A stretch of DNA of 39,698 nt from an uncultured Opitutales bacterium (GTDB lineage Bacteria; Verrucomicrobiota; Verrucomicrobiia; Opitutales; Intestinicryptomonadaceae): contig CALXOC010000043.1 in assembly GCA_944389915.1 (NCBI GenBank), positions 1 to 39,698 of the forward strand. Reading direction: 5' to 3'. Under the pieces are notes generated by a model that searched no databases, was not told the origin of the DNA, and saw nothing but the letters and a program-made list of their open reading frames with translations. Made by a program: the position numbers and the translations under genes. Below, in pieces: positions 16,442 to 26,248 of the stretch. Positions within the stretch are counted from its first letter, which is position 1; each line of letters opens with the position of its first letter.

Positions 16442-19162
16442 ATGCAAGAAGAAGCTCTTGAAAATAAACCCACTGATCCGGAAACACCCAGTGTGCCGAA
16501 AAAACGCGGGCGCAAGCCCAAAACGTCCGAAAACAAAGCTCCGAACCAGACGGACACCCAGGAAACTCCAAAACGCAAGCGCGGAAGGCCTCCCAAAAAC
16601 AAGGCGCTTTCCGACGGATCGGCATCCGCGCCGGCAAACGAAGAAGCTATAGAAAAAAATCCCGAAAGCAGCCCCAGCAACAATGCTTCATCGGGCTCCG
16701 ACGAGAGTAAAGAAGCGGACAACACGCCCAAAAGGGGGCGCCCCCGCAAAATTTTCAAACGCGAAGGCGGCCCGGAATGGCGCGATATTCCCGAGGATTC
16801 AGCCCCTTCCGAAACTTCGGCTGATGCAGAATATCCCGAAGAGATATTTCAACATACCGACAGCGATGATTTTGCCTATGCGGAAGCGGCTGAAACTCCC
16901 CAAATAGAGGAAACCCGCACCCGCGAAAATTCCGCAGAGGAGGATTCCGAAGAGATTCCCACATCATTTTCCACTACCGACGAAGATCTGGCCCCGGAAG
17001 CCTACGCAACCAGATACGAAGCGGAAGATAATGCAAACGATTACCGCGAAGCGTCCGACGAACCTAAACCGCAGCAGCAAGATTCCCTTCCGCAGCGTCA
17101 ACAGAAGGTTTTTGATAAGCGCGGGCGCTGGCAACAGAACCAGCAGAACAACCAGCGCCAGCAGAACTTTGCGCAAAGCGGCCGCGACCGCAACAATTTT
17201 AGAAACGCCCAGCAATCGAGAAATATGCGCGGACAACAGGGGGGCCAAAGACAGCAGAACGCCCCTCAAAAACTTCAGCAACGCGGGCAACAAAACCAGC
17301 GCCAACAGCAGGCTCAACAGCTTCAAAAGCATAAGAAGCCGCGTTGGATGCAAAGCCAAAACGCCGAAAACGACTTGATGAATCCGGCGGATTTGCCGGA
17401 ATGGAGCGCATTAAAGACGGAAAAGGCTCTCGACGAATTTCTCGCTCAGGCATTCTTTGGCATAAAGCCGGCAGAACAAAACGCCGAAGAAGCGAAAGCC
17501 CCTTTTGATTCCGCGCCGGATGCGGATTTAGCCCAGAAAGATTTCTCAGGCGAAGCCTGCAAAGAGGATCTTGCTCCAAAAGGAAGCGAAGGCAACACTG
17601 AAGACAAAAGCCCCGAAGATACTTCGAGCAAAAGCGGCGATTCCTTGGCCAGCGAGGAGCCTCAATCGGACGAAGGCGAAGGCAATTACAAGATAGAGCC
17701 ATCGTACTGGGCTGTGATGAACAGCGCAAACAAGATTCTTGCCCCTGAAGCCAAGGAGCAAATAGCTGCGGCTGCATCTTTGGAGCCTGAGCACGCGGCG
17801 CATGCGCCGGACTTTCAGTCCAGCAAATCCGAATCAGGCTACAAAGAGCCGGACGCTATGGAGCTAACATGCGGTAAGGCCATAGAGTCCATATCGGGTT
17901 TTGACGAATTTTACTCGTGCGGATTGCGCCAGATGCAGGAAAAGCTCGATGGGCTTGGCGCCGAATACCGCAGGGGCTCAGGCAAATCCGAATTGGTAAA
18001 GGCCTTTTTCAGGTTTGCCGCCTCAAAGCTCAAACTGGTGCGCGTAAATGGCGTTTTAGACGTATTTGGCTACGGATTTGGAGGGGCTATAACTTTCGCC
18101 TCAGATAGTTACAAACTTTCAAAAAGCGCGGTATATGTGCCGCAAATGTTCATAGACAAATATTCTTTAAGGCGCGGCCATATACTGGGCGCGCTTGCCA
18201 TGCCCCCCCGCGAAGGAGGCAGGGAGACCTGCCCCATTGCCGTAATGATAAGTTCCGTAATGGGCGGCGCTCCCGAATCGGCGAAAGACGTGGTTCCATT
18301 TACAGAATTAACCCCGTATTATCCTACCCGGCGCATGATAATGGAGGCCGACGCATCGTGCGGCTGGGACAATCTCTCAATGCGCGCAATAGATTTGCTC
18401 GCCCCCATAGGCCTCGGGCAGCGTGCCCTAATAGTGGCTCCGCCTCGGACGGGAAAGACCGTTCTAATGCAGGGCATGGCAAAATCGATACGCCGCAATA
18501 CCCCCGAAGCGCATCTGATAGTATTATTGGTGGACGAACGTCCGGAGGAGGTTACCGACTTTCGCAGGAGCGTCGACGCCGAAGTTGTGGCATCAACTTT
18601 TGACGAAGACGCCTCGAGCCATGTACATGCGGCCGAAATGGTGATAAGCAAGGCCCGCAGAATGGTGGAAAAGGGCCGCGATGTGGTGATATTGCTGGAT
18701 TCTATTACCCGTCTGGCGCGCGCCTATAACGCCATGATGCCAAACGGAGGCAGAACAATGTCTGGAGGCGTAGAGGCCAACGCCCTGCAAAAGCCGAAAA
18801 AATTCTTCGGCTCTGCGCGAAACATAGAGGGGGGCGGCTCCCTCACTATAATAGGGACTGCCCTCATTGAGACCGGAAGCAAAATGGACGAGGTCATATT
18901 TGAAGAGTTCAAGGGAACGGGCAATCTTGAATTGCATCTGGACCGCGCGCTCTCCGACAAGCGGATATTCCCGTCTATAAACATGGAAAAGAGCGGGACA
19001 AGAAAAGAGGAGCTGCTCTACCACCCCGACGAAATGTCGAAAATATACGCCTTGCGCCGCGCGATGAAGGGCATTCCGGCGGCCGACGCCATGGAAATGC
19101 TCGTCCAACGCTTAAAAAAGGTAAAAACAAATATTGAATTTTTGTTAGGATTGAATAGATAG
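16442..19162 (+). CDS. rho: Transcription termination factor Rho with ~480-residue disordered N-terminal extension
   Basis: Rho is the hexameric RNA-dependent ATPase that ends transcription. At 906 residues it is more than twice the 419 of E. coli Rho. The conserved part starts near 485 with the Rho_N helical domain, then the cold-shock-like RNA-binding domain (about 533-605). The ATPase has P-loop APPRTGKT (666-673), DERPEEV (698-704), Walker B D753, and the Q-loop [13 protein letters not shown]. The first ~480 residues are low complexity. Three AT-hook-like cores lie at 21-27, 46-52 and 97-103. An acidic Glu/Asp/Ser-rich section follows, then a Gln/Asn/Arg-rich prion-like stretch (about 205-300), then a second acidic section. 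It is last in the def-coaE run, although the pilus genes follow after 49 bases. Confidence 0.96.
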   Translation: MQEEALENKPTDPETPSVPKKRGRKPKTSENKAPNQTDTQETPKRKRGRPPKNKALSDGSASAPANEEAIEKNPESSPSNNASSGSDESKEADNTPKRGRPRKIFKREGGPEWRDIPEDSAPSETSADAEYPEEIFQHTDSDDFAYAEAAETPQIEETRTRENSAEEDSEEIPTSFSTTDEDLAPEAYATRYEAEDNANDYREASDEPKPQQQDSLPQRQQKVFDKRGRWQQNQQNNQRQQNFAQSGRDRNNFRNAQQSRNMRGQQGGQRQQNAPQKLQQRGQQNQRQQQAQQLQKHKKPRWMQSQNAENDLMNPADLPEWSALKTEKALDEFLAQAFFGIKPAEQNAEEAKAPFDSAPDADLAQKDFSGEACKEDLAPKGSEGNTEDKSPEDTSSKSGDSLASEEPQSDEGEGNYKIEPSYWAVMNSANKILAPEAKEQIAAAASLEPEHAAHAPDFQSSKSESGYKEPDAMELTCGKAIESISGFDEFYSCGLRQMQEKLDGLGAEYRRGSGKSELVKAFFRFAASKLKLVRVNGVLDVFGYGFGGAITFASDSYKLSKSAVYVPQMFIDKYSLRRGHILGALAMPPREGGRETCPIAVMISSVMGGAPESAKDVVPFTELTPYYPTRRMIMEADASCGWDNLSMRAIDLLAPIGLGQRALIVAPPRTGKTVLMQGMAKSIRRNTPEAHLIVLLVDERPEEVTDFRRSVDAEVVASTFDEDASSHVHAAEMVISKARRMVEKGRDVVILLDSITRLARAYNAMMPNGGRTMSGGVEANALQKPKKFFGSARNIEGGGSLTIIGTALIETGSKMDEVIFEEFKGTGNLELHLDRALSDKRIFPSINMEKSGTRKEELLYHPDEMSKIYALRRAMKGIPAADAMEMLVQRLKKVKTNIEFLLGLNR

Positions 19163-19192
19163 TTGACTTTTAGACCGATAAACGCATCTATT
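19163..19192 (+). promoter_or_regulatory. Possible promoter for the pilus/secretion assembly genes
   Basis: TTGACT (19163-19168) starts on the base following the rho stop codon and is followed after 18 bp by TCTATT (19187-19192). The -10 match is weak. It would give a leader of about 13 bases before the ATG at 19212. Confidence 0.3.
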
Positions 19193-19211
19193 TACCCAAC
19201 GCAAATCCCCT

Positions 19212-20936
19212 ATGACATCAGACGATACTTTTGTACTCCAACTTGTAGAGGAAAAAGGGCTGGTGCCCGCTGACATAATAAAACTCGGTAGAGAGCAACT
19301 CGTATCCGAAGGTGTCAACGCGGCTGACCTCGATTCCAAACTCATAGACCTACTTGTCGAAAAGAGATATACCAAGTATGACGATATAACTTTCATGCTT
19401 GCGCAGGAATTTAATATTCCGCTCATATCGCTGCGCAATCTCAATATAGACGACGAAGTCAAAACTTTAGTAAAGGAAGACATCGTACGCAAATACGAAG
19501 TGTTTCCCATAGCCGTAAACAACGGGCAACTTGAGCTCGCCATATCCGATCCCATGGATATGGACTCTGTGGACAATCTCAGCCACATACTTAAGATGCC
19601 AATTGATCTGCGTCTGGCGCCCCCCGCCGAAATAAAAAACGCCATAGACGAACATTACGGGGTGAACGCCTACGGCGACGTTCTCGGCGATATGAACGCC
19701 GAAAACGCCGAAAGCTCCGACGGCATATCGGGGCTTGCCACCGGCAATGAAAAGGGGGTTTCCGAAGAGGAGGCTCCGATTATACGCTACGTCCACAAAT
19801 TGATAACGGAAGCGGTAAAGAGGCGTGCCAGCGATATACACCTTGAGCCGCTTGAAAAAAGATTCCGCATACGCTACCGCATCGACGGCGTGCTGATTGA
19901 AGTGGAAAATCCCCCCAAGCGCCTTCAGCCCTCCATCATTTCGCGCCTAAAGCTAATGGCCAACATTTCAATAGCCGAAAAGCGCGTCCCGCAGGACGGC
20001 CGCATACAGATTGTCTATAACAAGAAAGAGATAGACTTGCGCGTATCGAGCCTCCCCACTGTATATGGAGAGAGCATAGTAATGCGTATTCTCGACAAGG
20101 AGGGATTGCGCTTGGGCTTGCCTGAGCTCGGATTTTTCTCCGACGACCAAGCCGTATTTGAGCGGATAGTTGGAATGGCCGACGGAATCTTTCTCGTAAC
20201 CGGGCCTACAGGTTCCGGTAAATCCACCACACTGTATTCCGCGCTGAATTATTTAAACCACCCCGACCGCAAAATAATAACGGTTGAAGACCCGGTAGAG
20301 TATCAAATGACGGGCGTAAACCAAGTGCAGGTTCGAAGGGAAGTTGGAATGACATTTGCGGCGGCGCTCCGCTCAATGTTGCGCCAGGCTCCGAACATCA
20401 TAATGATAGGGGAAATTCGAGACCTTGAAACGGCGGAAATAGCAATTAACGCATCTCTCACCGGACACATGGTGTTCAGCACGCTCCACACGAACGACGC
20501 CCCAAGCGCGGTTACGCGTTTGGTCGACATAGGTGTGAAGCCCTTCCTTGTAAGCGCATCGTTGCGCGCGGTGCTCGCGCAGAGGCTCGTGCGCAAGACA
20601 TGCACCCAGTGCAAGACCCCCTATGCGCCGGATCCGAGAATATTGCAAGCGATAGGAATAAACGAGATTGCCGCTGCCGGAATGAGCTTTTACCACGGAG
20701 AAGGCTGTCCAAAATGCAACGGCATAGGATTCCGCGGCCGAATGGGAATATTTGAAATGTTCATAGTAAACGAGGAACTGCAGCAGATGATATATGAAGG
20801 CCGCACGCTCGTGGACATTAGGACAAAAGCCCGCGAACTCGGCATGAGGACGATGAGGGAGGACGGTGTAAGAAAAGTCGGCAGCGGGCTCACAACCCCG
20901 GACGAAGTTCTGAAAGTTACCATGAACGAAGCATAG
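19212..20936 (+). CDS. PilB/GspE-family assembly ATPase (first copy)
   Basis: This 574-residue cytoplasmic hexameric ATPase powers pilus or pseudopilus assembly in type IV pilus or type II secretion systems. The N-terminal ~150 residues form the MshEN/T2SSE_N domain. The catalytic core has P-loop GPTGSGKST (331-339), the Asp box around [10 protein letters not shown], Walker [12 protein letters not shown], and the His box in STLHTND. A four-cysteine zinc element (CTQC and CPKC) marks it as the extension-type PilB/GspE rather than the retraction ATPase PilT. It is 10 bases upstream of a second such ATPase. No pilin gene is in the window, so whether the system is a pilus or a T2SS cannot be settled. 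Confidence 0.92.
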   Translation: MTSDDTFVLQLVEEKGLVPADIIKLGREQLVSEGVNAADLDSKLIDLLVEKRYTKYDDITFMLAQEFNIPLISLRNLNIDDEVKTLVKEDIVRKYEVFPIAVNNGQLELAISDPMDMDSVDNLSHILKMPIDLRLAPPAEIKNAIDEHYGVNAYGDVLGDMNAENAESSDGISGLATGNEKGVSEEEAPIIRYVHKLITEAVKRRASDIHLEPLEKRFRIRYRIDGVLIEVENPPKRLQPSIISRLKLMANISIAEKRVPQDGRIQIVYNKKEIDLRVSSLPTVYGESIVMRILDKEGLRLGLPELGFFSDDQAVFERIVGMADGIFLVTGPTGSGKSTTLYSALNYLNHPDRKIITVEDPVEYQMTGVNQVQVRREVGMTFAAALRSMLRQAPNIIMIGEIRDLETAEIAINASLTGHMVFSTLHTNDAPSAVTRLVDIGVKPFLVSASLRAVLAQRLVRKTCTQCKTPYAPDPRILQAIGINEIAAAGMSFYHGEGCPKCNGIGFRGRMGIFEMFIVNEELQQMIYEGRTLVDIRTKARELGMRTMREDGVRKVGSGLTTPDEVLKVTMNEA

Positions 20937-20946
20937 GAGCACGGCA

Positions 20947-22629
20947 ATGTTTGAAGACCACAACAACGCAATTTACGACATAGTAAAGTCCGGCAAGTTC
21001 ATATCGCAGGAGCAGCTTGACGAACTCAACAACACGCACATAACCACCGGGCAAAGCCTCGCCGACGCAATACTGTCTTCGGGATTGATGGACAAGAATA
21101 AGATTCTTGAAGCGGTTGCCGCGGATCTCGGCTACGAATACATGCCTATCCCGCCGCAAAATATTCCGGAAAACATATACAAGCAGCTGAGGCCGAATCT
21201 GGCGCGCACATACGGGGTGGTTCCAATACGCAGCGACGACACCTCCATAACGCTACTTGCGAAGGATCCCTTTAACAACGCCATAATAGACGACCTTACT
21301 TTCACCCTCAATAAGGACGTATCGATAGTAGTGATGGATCCCGACGCGGTGGATTCGCTCATTATACAATGTTACGGCGAGGAAAATTCCAGCATAGACG
21401 ATCTTCTTTCGGAAATATCGCAAGTTGATTTCGGCGAGAACGCCGACGATGCGGACATTGCGAATATGGCGAACGAGACGCCTATAATACGCTTTGTAAA
21501 TCTTATACTGCAGCAGGCCATACGCGACAAGGCCAGCGACATCCACTTTGAGCCTTTTGAAGACCAATTCCGCATACGCTACCGCATCGACGGAGCCCTA
21601 TATGAAATGGCTCCGCCGCCAAAGAGCCTTGCCCTGCCGGTTATATCGCGCGTGAAGGTGCTCGCGAATTTGAACATAGCAGAGAACCGAATTCCGCAAG
21701 ACGGCCGCATAAAAATGACAATTTCCGGCCGCCCCGTTGATTTGCGCGTATCTACCCTTCCGACGCAATTCGGAGAGAGCGTGGTGTTGCGCGTGCTCGA
21801 CAAGAGCGTGGTAAACCTCGATCTTGAAAAATTGAGCATGAGCGACGACATCATAAACAACATTCGCCGCCTTGTAAAACTGCCCAACGGCATATTCATA
21901 GTAACCGGGCCTACCGGCTCGGGAAAGACCACCACGCTCTATTCTGCGCTGCGCGAAGTAAACACTACGGACATCAAAATACTGACCTCCGAAGACCCTG
22001 TCGAATACGAAATAGACGGCATAATGCAGGTGCAGATAAACCATCAGGTCGGCCTCGATTTCGCGCGCTGCCTCCGCGCCTTCCTGCGCCAAGACCCCGA
22101 CAAGATAATGGTGGGAGAAATCCGCGACCTTGAAACGGCTCAGATTGCGGTGCAGGCATCGCTCACCGGGCACGTCGTACTTGCGACACTGCACACAAAC
22201 GATTCGCCGGGAGCAGTAACCCGCCTAATGGATATGGGATTGGAGCCATTCCTAATTGCGGCATCGCTCGAAGGCGTATTGGGGCAGAGGCTTGTCCGCA
22301 GGATATGCACGCACTGCCGCACGGCCTACGAGCCCGACCAGGAAATAATAGACCACTTGGGAGTCGATCCTATTGAGATAGCTGACAAACAATTCTTTTT
22401 CGGCAAGGGATGCTCCGAATGCGGAGGCTCCGGCTACAAGGGCCGGCAGGGGCTCTTTGAACTGCTGCTTGTCAACGACACTCTTAGAGATTTAATTACC
22501 GCAAAGGCGCCGACGCTGGTGCTCAAACAAAAAGCGGTGGAACTTGGCATGAGAACGCTGAGAGACGACGGCCTGCGCGCAATATTTGACGGCGCCACAA
22601 CCGTGGACGAAGTTTTGAAATACACCTAA
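20947..22629 (+). CDS. PilB/GspE-family assembly ATPase (second copy)
   Basis: This 560-residue paralogue of the preceding ATPase has the same domain order. The N-terminal MshEN-type domain comes first, then P-loop GPTGSGKTT (321-329), SEDPVEYE, Walker [12 protein letters not shown], and a zinc element with CTHC and CSECGG. Residues around [22 protein letters not shown] match the family's core entry. A good Shine-Dalgarno (AGGAG) precedes the ATG by six bases. Both copies keep all catalytic elements. They may form separate or mixed hexamers, or serve two different machines sharing the PilC-like protein encoded 24 bases downstream. Confidence 0.92.
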   Translation: MFEDHNNAIYDIVKSGKFISQEQLDELNNTHITTGQSLADAILSSGLMDKNKILEAVAADLGYEYMPIPPQNIPENIYKQLRPNLARTYGVVPIRSDDTSITLLAKDPFNNAIIDDLTFTLNKDVSIVVMDPDAVDSLIIQCYGEENSSIDDLLSEISQVDFGENADDADIANMANETPIIRFVNLILQQAIRDKASDIHFEPFEDQFRIRYRIDGALYEMAPPPKSLALPVISRVKVLANLNIAENRIPQDGRIKMTISGRPVDLRVSTLPTQFGESVVLRVLDKSVVNLDLEKLSMSDDIINNIRRLVKLPNGIFIVTGPTGSGKTTTLYSALREVNTTDIKILTSEDPVEYEIDGIMQVQINHQVGLDFARCLRAFLRQDPDKIMVGEIRDLETAQIAVQASLTGHVVLATLHTNDSPGAVTRLMDMGLEPFLIAASLEGVLGQRLVRRICTHCRTAYEPDQEIIDHLGVDPIEIADKQFFFGKGCSECGGSGYKGRQGLFELLLVNDTLRDLITAKAPTLVLKQKAVELGMRTLRDDGLRAIFDGATTVDEVLKYT

Positions 22630-22653
22630 ACCCCCAAAAAGGAAGCTATACTT

Positions 22654-23898
22654 ATGGCAAAATTCAAATATACAGCCCTCGATAAAGAGGGGCGCGAGAT
22701 GAGCGGAGTTATCGAATCTACAAGCGAAAGCCGCGCTCGCAAGGAGCTAAGCGCGCAGGGTTTGACAGTCTCGCGCATGGCGGAAGTTACAATACAAGCC
22801 GACAAGAAGACTGCATCAGCAAAAAAGCACCGCAAACCGCTCATAGGAACGGGAGTGTCCAGAGAGAATGTTACAATTTTCTCGCGCCAATTGGCTACTC
22901 TGCTCAAGGCTGGACTTCCCCTTTTGCGCTCGCTTGAGGTAATAGAGAGGCAGGAAAAGAACCCCTTCTTCAAGGATATAATAACGCAATTGGCGGAAAG
23001 CGTGCGAACCGGAAACAAATTTTCGGAGGGACTTGCCCAACATCCGAAGGTATTTGACAGGCTCTATATAAATATGGCCAAGGCCGGTGAAGCCGGGGGC
23101 GTTCTAGACGTTGTGCTCGACAGGCTCTCCACCTTCCAGGAAAAGGCCATGAAGACAACGAATAAAGTCAAGAGCGCCATGGTATACCCTATAGTCATCA
23201 TGACAGTCGCCATTGCCATAGTAGCTATATTGATGATATTTGTTATTCCGCAGTTCCAGCAGATATTTGCCGACATGCTTGGAGGAGCGGCCATGCCTGC
23301 CCTTACACAGCGCATTATAGACATTTCTGACTTCATGCGCACCAACTACATTGCGACTATCCTCATTGTAGTCGGGGTAATTGTTGGAATAAAACTCATC
23401 TTTAAGACAAAAATGGGAATAAGGGCGTGGGACGCTTTCACTTTGAGGGCGCCAAAGATTGGAGACCTTGTAATGAAGTCTGTGGTGGCTCGTTTCACGC
23501 GCACCTTCGGCACGCTTCTCGCATCGGGAGTTCCTATATTGGAGGCTATTACCATAACAAAAGGCACCATAAAAAACAGCCTCGTTTCAGACGCCCTTGA
23601 GCGCGTTCACGACCGCGTAAGGGACGGCGAGCCGCTCGCCACTCCTTTGGACCAGCAAAAGCTCTTTCCCACAATGGTTACAAGCATGGTGGAAGTGGGC
23701 GAAGAAACAGGCCAACTTGCCGAAATGCTAAACCGCATTGCCGACAACTACGACGAAGAAGTCGACAACTCCGTGGGCGCCATAACTTCAGTTATCGAGC
23801 CTATAATGATAGTATTTTTGGCGGTTATAGTCGGAACAATAGTTGTGGCTCTATTCCTGCCTATCATTCAGATCATACAAAAGCTCACCGGAGGCTGA
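22654..23898 (+). CDS. PilC/GspF-family inner-membrane platform protein
   Basis: This 414-residue polytopic protein is the membrane platform of type IV pilus or type II secretion machines, and contacts the assembly ATPase. The N-terminal YTALDKEGREMSGVIE stretch and two repeated T2SSF domains (about 70-195 and 275-400) are typical. Hydrophobic segments lie near 176-200, 230-250 and 378-405. The GLPLLRSLEVI and GVPILEAI stretches mark the starts of the two repeats, and each is followed by an AxxGE-type turn (MAKAGEAGG and MVEVGEETG). AGGAAG precedes the ATG. The gene is followed by a strong terminator, ending the run with the two ATPases. Confidence 0.94.
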   Translation: MAKFKYTALDKEGREMSGVIESTSESRARKELSAQGLTVSRMAEVTIQADKKTASAKKHRKPLIGTGVSRENVTIFSRQLATLLKAGLPLLRSLEVIERQEKNPFFKDIITQLAESVRTGNKFSEGLAQHPKVFDRLYINMAKAGEAGGVLDVVLDRLSTFQEKAMKTTNKVKSAMVYPIVIMTVAIAIVAILMIFVIPQFQQIFADMLGGAAMPALTQRIIDISDFMRTNYIATILIVVGVIVGIKLIFKTKMGIRAWDAFTLRAPKIGDLVMKSVVARFTRTFGTLLASGVPILEAITITKGTIKNSLVSDALERVHDRVRDGEPLATPLDQQKLFPTMVTSMVEVGEETGQLAEMLNRIADNYDEEVDNSVGAITSVIEPIMIVFLAVIVGTIVVALFLPIIQIIQKLTGG

Positions 23899-23930
23899 TT
23901 CAAGTCTCAAGAAAAAAGCATTTCACAAGG

Positions 23931-23959
23931 GTCCGCTTCGCAAAAGCGGACTTTTTTTT
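23931..23959 (+). terminator. Intrinsic terminator after the pilC-like gene
   Basis: An 8-bp stem GTCCGCTT (23931-23938) / AAGCGGAC (23944-23951) has a five-base loop and is followed by eight T (23952-23959). It closes the plus-strand run that ends at 23898. Confidence 0.9.
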
Positions 23960-24293
23960 GCAAACCTTGTTTTTCTATCCGAAAATCTAAGGCCTTAAAA
24001 AAATCTCCTCAAAAAAAACATATAATCATTCTATTTTAGAAAGCACTGCCCGCTTTGATTCCGACATAACAGCCCGAGATTATATATACAATTACTGGCA
24101 TGGGTCCCAATTTTTCGGACAAGTCGGTAAACATTACATCTGCTTTCTGGAATATGGCATATTAGCGCGCAAAAATTGCATAATGTGCCAAGTTTTGGAA
24201 AGCCACGCTTTAGATAACATCAAGCACGCATTGCCTTTTCGAAAGACTTAACTGCGCGCCCTATAAGGGCAATCCGCATACAAAAATGCGCAT
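23960..24293. other. Non-coding stretch between convergent units
   Basis: About 330 bases between two terminators hold no convincing gene. One plus-strand frame stays open for roughly 85 codons here but has no usable start codon and no family resemblance. Small hairpins (for example GCCCT/AGGGC near 24260) occur. No RNA gene was recognised. Confidence 0.5.
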
Positions 24294-24328
24294 AAAAAGA
24301 GCGCGCATGCATCAATACATGCGCGCTC
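24294..24328 (-). terminator. Intrinsic terminator of rpsA
   Basis: An 11-bp perfect stem GAGCGCGCATG (24299-24309) / CATGCGCGCTC (24318-24328) encloses an 8-base loop. On the minus strand it is followed by five T (24298-24294). It lies 24 bases beyond the rpsA stop. Confidence 0.85.
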
Positions 24329-24351
24329 CGTAAAAATAGAAATATTATTAG

Positions 24352-26016
24352 CTATTCCTTTGTGGCCTCGTCAAGGAGATCTCCAAGAGAAGTCAAATCC
24401 TGATCCTTGCGGATCTTCTCAAAAGCGGCAACCTCCTCTGCCAGCTTTTCAGCGTCGTATTGCGCAGCCTTGATTGAAAGGCCTATGCGGCGCTCGTCGC
24501 GGTCGATCTTAACTACGCGGGCGGTAACCTGATCGCCAACCTTGAGGTGGTCTTTTATTTTTCCAACGTGGTCTTCGCTAATCTGGCTGATATGCACAAG
24601 GCCGTCTATGTCGTTCTGAAGCTCAATAAACGCGCCGTAATTTGTAATTTTCGACACTTTGCCAGTAACGAGATCGCCTATCTTGAATATAGAGTCAATC
24701 TCCTCCCAAGGATCTACCGTAAGCTGCTTAATGCCCAGAGATATGCGCTGGCCTTCGGGATCCACGCCAAGAACTATGGCGTCGACTTCATCGCCCTTCT
24801 TGAGCATTTCCGAAGGATGGTTTATCTTGCGAGTCCAGCTCATGTCGGAAACATGCACCATTCCGTCTATGCCTTTCTCAAGCTCGACAAACGCGCCGTA
24901 GGTTGTCAAATTGCGGACCTTTCCGCGGACATGGGCGCCAACGGGATAGTTGTGTACCGCCATTTCCCATGGATTGTCCTCAAGCTGGCGAAGCCCGAGA
25001 GAAATCTTTTGCTCTTCTTTGGCAATGCTCAACACCACAGCCTCGACCTCGTCTCCTACTTTGAGGACTTCGGAAGGCTTCGTAATGCGCTTTGTCCATG
25101 AAAATTCCGTAATGTGCACAAGGCCTTCAACGCCCTCTTCAAGCTCGATAAACGCGCCGTAGTTAACCAGGTTGACAACTTTGCCGCGCACGCGCGCGCC
25201 CACAGGGTACTTGCGCTCTATATTTTCCCACGGGTTTGACGTGGTCTGCTTCAAGCCAAGCGACACCCTCTCGCGCTCCGTGTCCACTTCAATTATCATG
25301 ACCGAAACTTCTTCGCCGACCTTCACCATTTCGGAAGGATGCGAAATCCTGCCCCAACTCATGTCGGTGATGTGCAGAAGTCCGTCGAGACCGTCCAAAT
25401 CGATAAACGCGCCGTAATCGGTAATATTCTTGACTATGCCCTTGCGGACATCTCCGGGCTTTACCTCCGACAAAAGCTTGCGGCGCTTTTCCGTGCGCTG
25501 TTCCTCAATCAACTCGCGGCGCGAAACAACTATGTTTTTGCGCTCAACATTTATTTTTACAACTTTAAAGTCGTAAGTCTGCCCCACATATTGATCGAGA
25601 TTCTTCGGGGGCTGAACGTCAATCTGGGAAGCCGGCAGGAATGAATCCACTCCAATGCTCACAATAAGTCCACCCTTAACCTTGGCCTTTACGCGGCCGG
25701 GAAGTATGGCTCCCTCCTTGCAGTTTGCCAAAATTTCCTCCCAGTTCTTTTTCTGCTGGGCCTTGTCGTAAGATATTACGGGATTGCCCTCTTTGTCTTC
25801 AAGCTTCTCGAGCAATACTTCTATCTCCTGCCCGACTTGAATGTCGTTAATATCTATGAATTCGCTTACGGGCACAACGCCCTCGCTCTTACCGCCTATG
25901 TCCACTACGACTTCATTCTGGCGAATTTCTATTATTTTGCCCTTTACAATAGAGCCCTGTTTTAGTTCAGCAAAGCTGCTCTGGGCGAGCAGTTCTTCCA
26001 TTACACTGTTAGACAT
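24352..26016 (-). CDS. rpsA: 30S ribosomal protein S1
   Basis: This 554-residue protein fits the six-S1-domain form that delivers mRNA to the 30S subunit. Repeats lie roughly at 20-85, 103-168, 188-258, 275-345, 360-432 and 447-517. The last four share the strong pattern G-x-V-x-x-[IL]-x-x-Y-G-A-F-[IV]-[ED]-L and end in GLVHI/GMVHVS. The first two repeats diverge, as usual for the ribosome-binding domains. The start at 26016 has AGGA six bases upstream. A perfect 18-bp palindrome (26033-26050) and a possible leader peptide (26001-26069) lie in the mRNA leader, suggesting translational control. E. coli S1 also autoregulates, but by a different leader. Confidence 0.96.
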   Translation of the reverse strand: MSNSVMEELLAQSSFAELKQGSIVKGKIIEIRQNEVVVDIGGKSEGVVPVSEFIDINDIQVGQEIEVLLEKLEDKEGNPVISYDKAQQKKNWEEILANCKEGAILPGRVKAKVKGGLIVSIGVDSFLPASQIDVQPPKNLDQYVGQTYDFKVVKINVERKNIVVSRRELIEEQRTEKRRKLLSEVKPGDVRKGIVKNITDYGAFIDLDGLDGLLHITDMSWGRISHPSEMVKVGEEVSVMIIEVDTERERVSLGLKQTTSNPWENIERKYPVGARVRGKVVNLVNYGAFIELEEGVEGLVHITEFSWTKRITKPSEVLKVGDEVEAVVLSIAKEEQKISLGLRQLEDNPWEMAVHNYPVGAHVRGKVRNLTTYGAFVELEKGIDGMVHVSDMSWTRKINHPSEMLKKGDEVDAIVLGVDPEGQRISLGIKQLTVDPWEEIDSIFKIGDLVTGKVSKITNYGAFIELQNDIDGLVHISQISEDHVGKIKDHLKVGDQVTARVVKIDRDERRIGLSIKAAQYDAEKLAEEVAAFEKIRKDQDLTSLGDLLDEATKE

Positions 26017-26069
26017 TTATATTCCTGATTGTCGCCGCCTCGAGGCGGCGGGTTGATTGTTATTGTCAT
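26001..26069 (-). CDS. Candidate leader peptide overlapping the rpsA start
   Basis: A 22-codon frame starts at an ATG at 26069 with AGGAG (26084-26080) ten bases ahead, and ends at TAA 26001-26003. It overlaps the rpsA start in another frame by 16 bases. Its first residues are M-T-I-T-I-N-P-P-P-R-G-G. The Pro-Pro-Pro-Arg-Gly-Gly codons are exactly the palindrome at 26033-26050. Three consecutive prolines are a known ribosome-slowing context relieved by EF-P. It could couple or regulate S1 translation, but it may be chance; nothing beyond the sequence supports expression. Confidence 0.35.
   Translation of the reverse strand: MTITINPPPRGGDNQEYKCLTV
26033..26050 (-). promoter_or_regulatory. Perfect palindrome in the rpsA leader
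   Basis: CGCCGCCTC is followed immediately by GAGGCGGCG, ending 16 bases before the rpsA start codon and just upstream of its Shine-Dalgarno (AGGA). As RNA it forms a GC-rich hairpin with a minimal loop, well placed to influence initiation. Confidence 0.6.
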
Positions 26070-26185
26070 GGTCGCAACACTCCTGTGCGAAGAGTCCGAT
26101 CCATAAGTTAAAGCGTGAAACTCTACTATGAGCTCCAACACTTGCAAGCTATTTTTTCATAATTAAAATGCCCGAACGCTTGCGC

Positions 26186-26211
26186 AAAAAAGGCGCGCAA
26201 CATTGCGCGCC
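26186..26211 (-). terminator. Intrinsic terminator of the sugar isomerase-like gene
   Basis: A 9-bp stem GGCGCGCAA (26192-26200) / TTGCGCGCC (26203-26211) has a two-base loop and, on the minus strand, six T (26191-26186). It is 37 bases past the stop at 26249 and separates that gene from rpsA. Confidence 0.88.
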
Positions 26212-26248
26212 CAAAATTGGCATAAATTTTGGCCAAAGGAAGTTTCGC

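Noticed and set aside
17199-17777. Long minus-strand frame inside the rho extension
   Set aside because: It lies opposite low-complexity Gln/Arg/Glu codons that avoid reverse-strand stops; the forward frame is clearly the gene.
18202-18209. C7 run in rho as another slippage site
   Set aside because: It keeps the frame in an essential core region and shows no disrupted product.
23990-24251. An open plus-strand frame of about 85 codons between the pilC-like gene and rpsA
   Set aside because: It has no ATG/GTG/TTG near its beginning, no Shine-Dalgarno and no recognisable family. Chance open frames of this length are expected.
24547-25101. Plus-strand frame of 184 codons opposite rpsA
   Set aside because: It mirrors the repeated S1 domains on the other strand and has no independent protein features.
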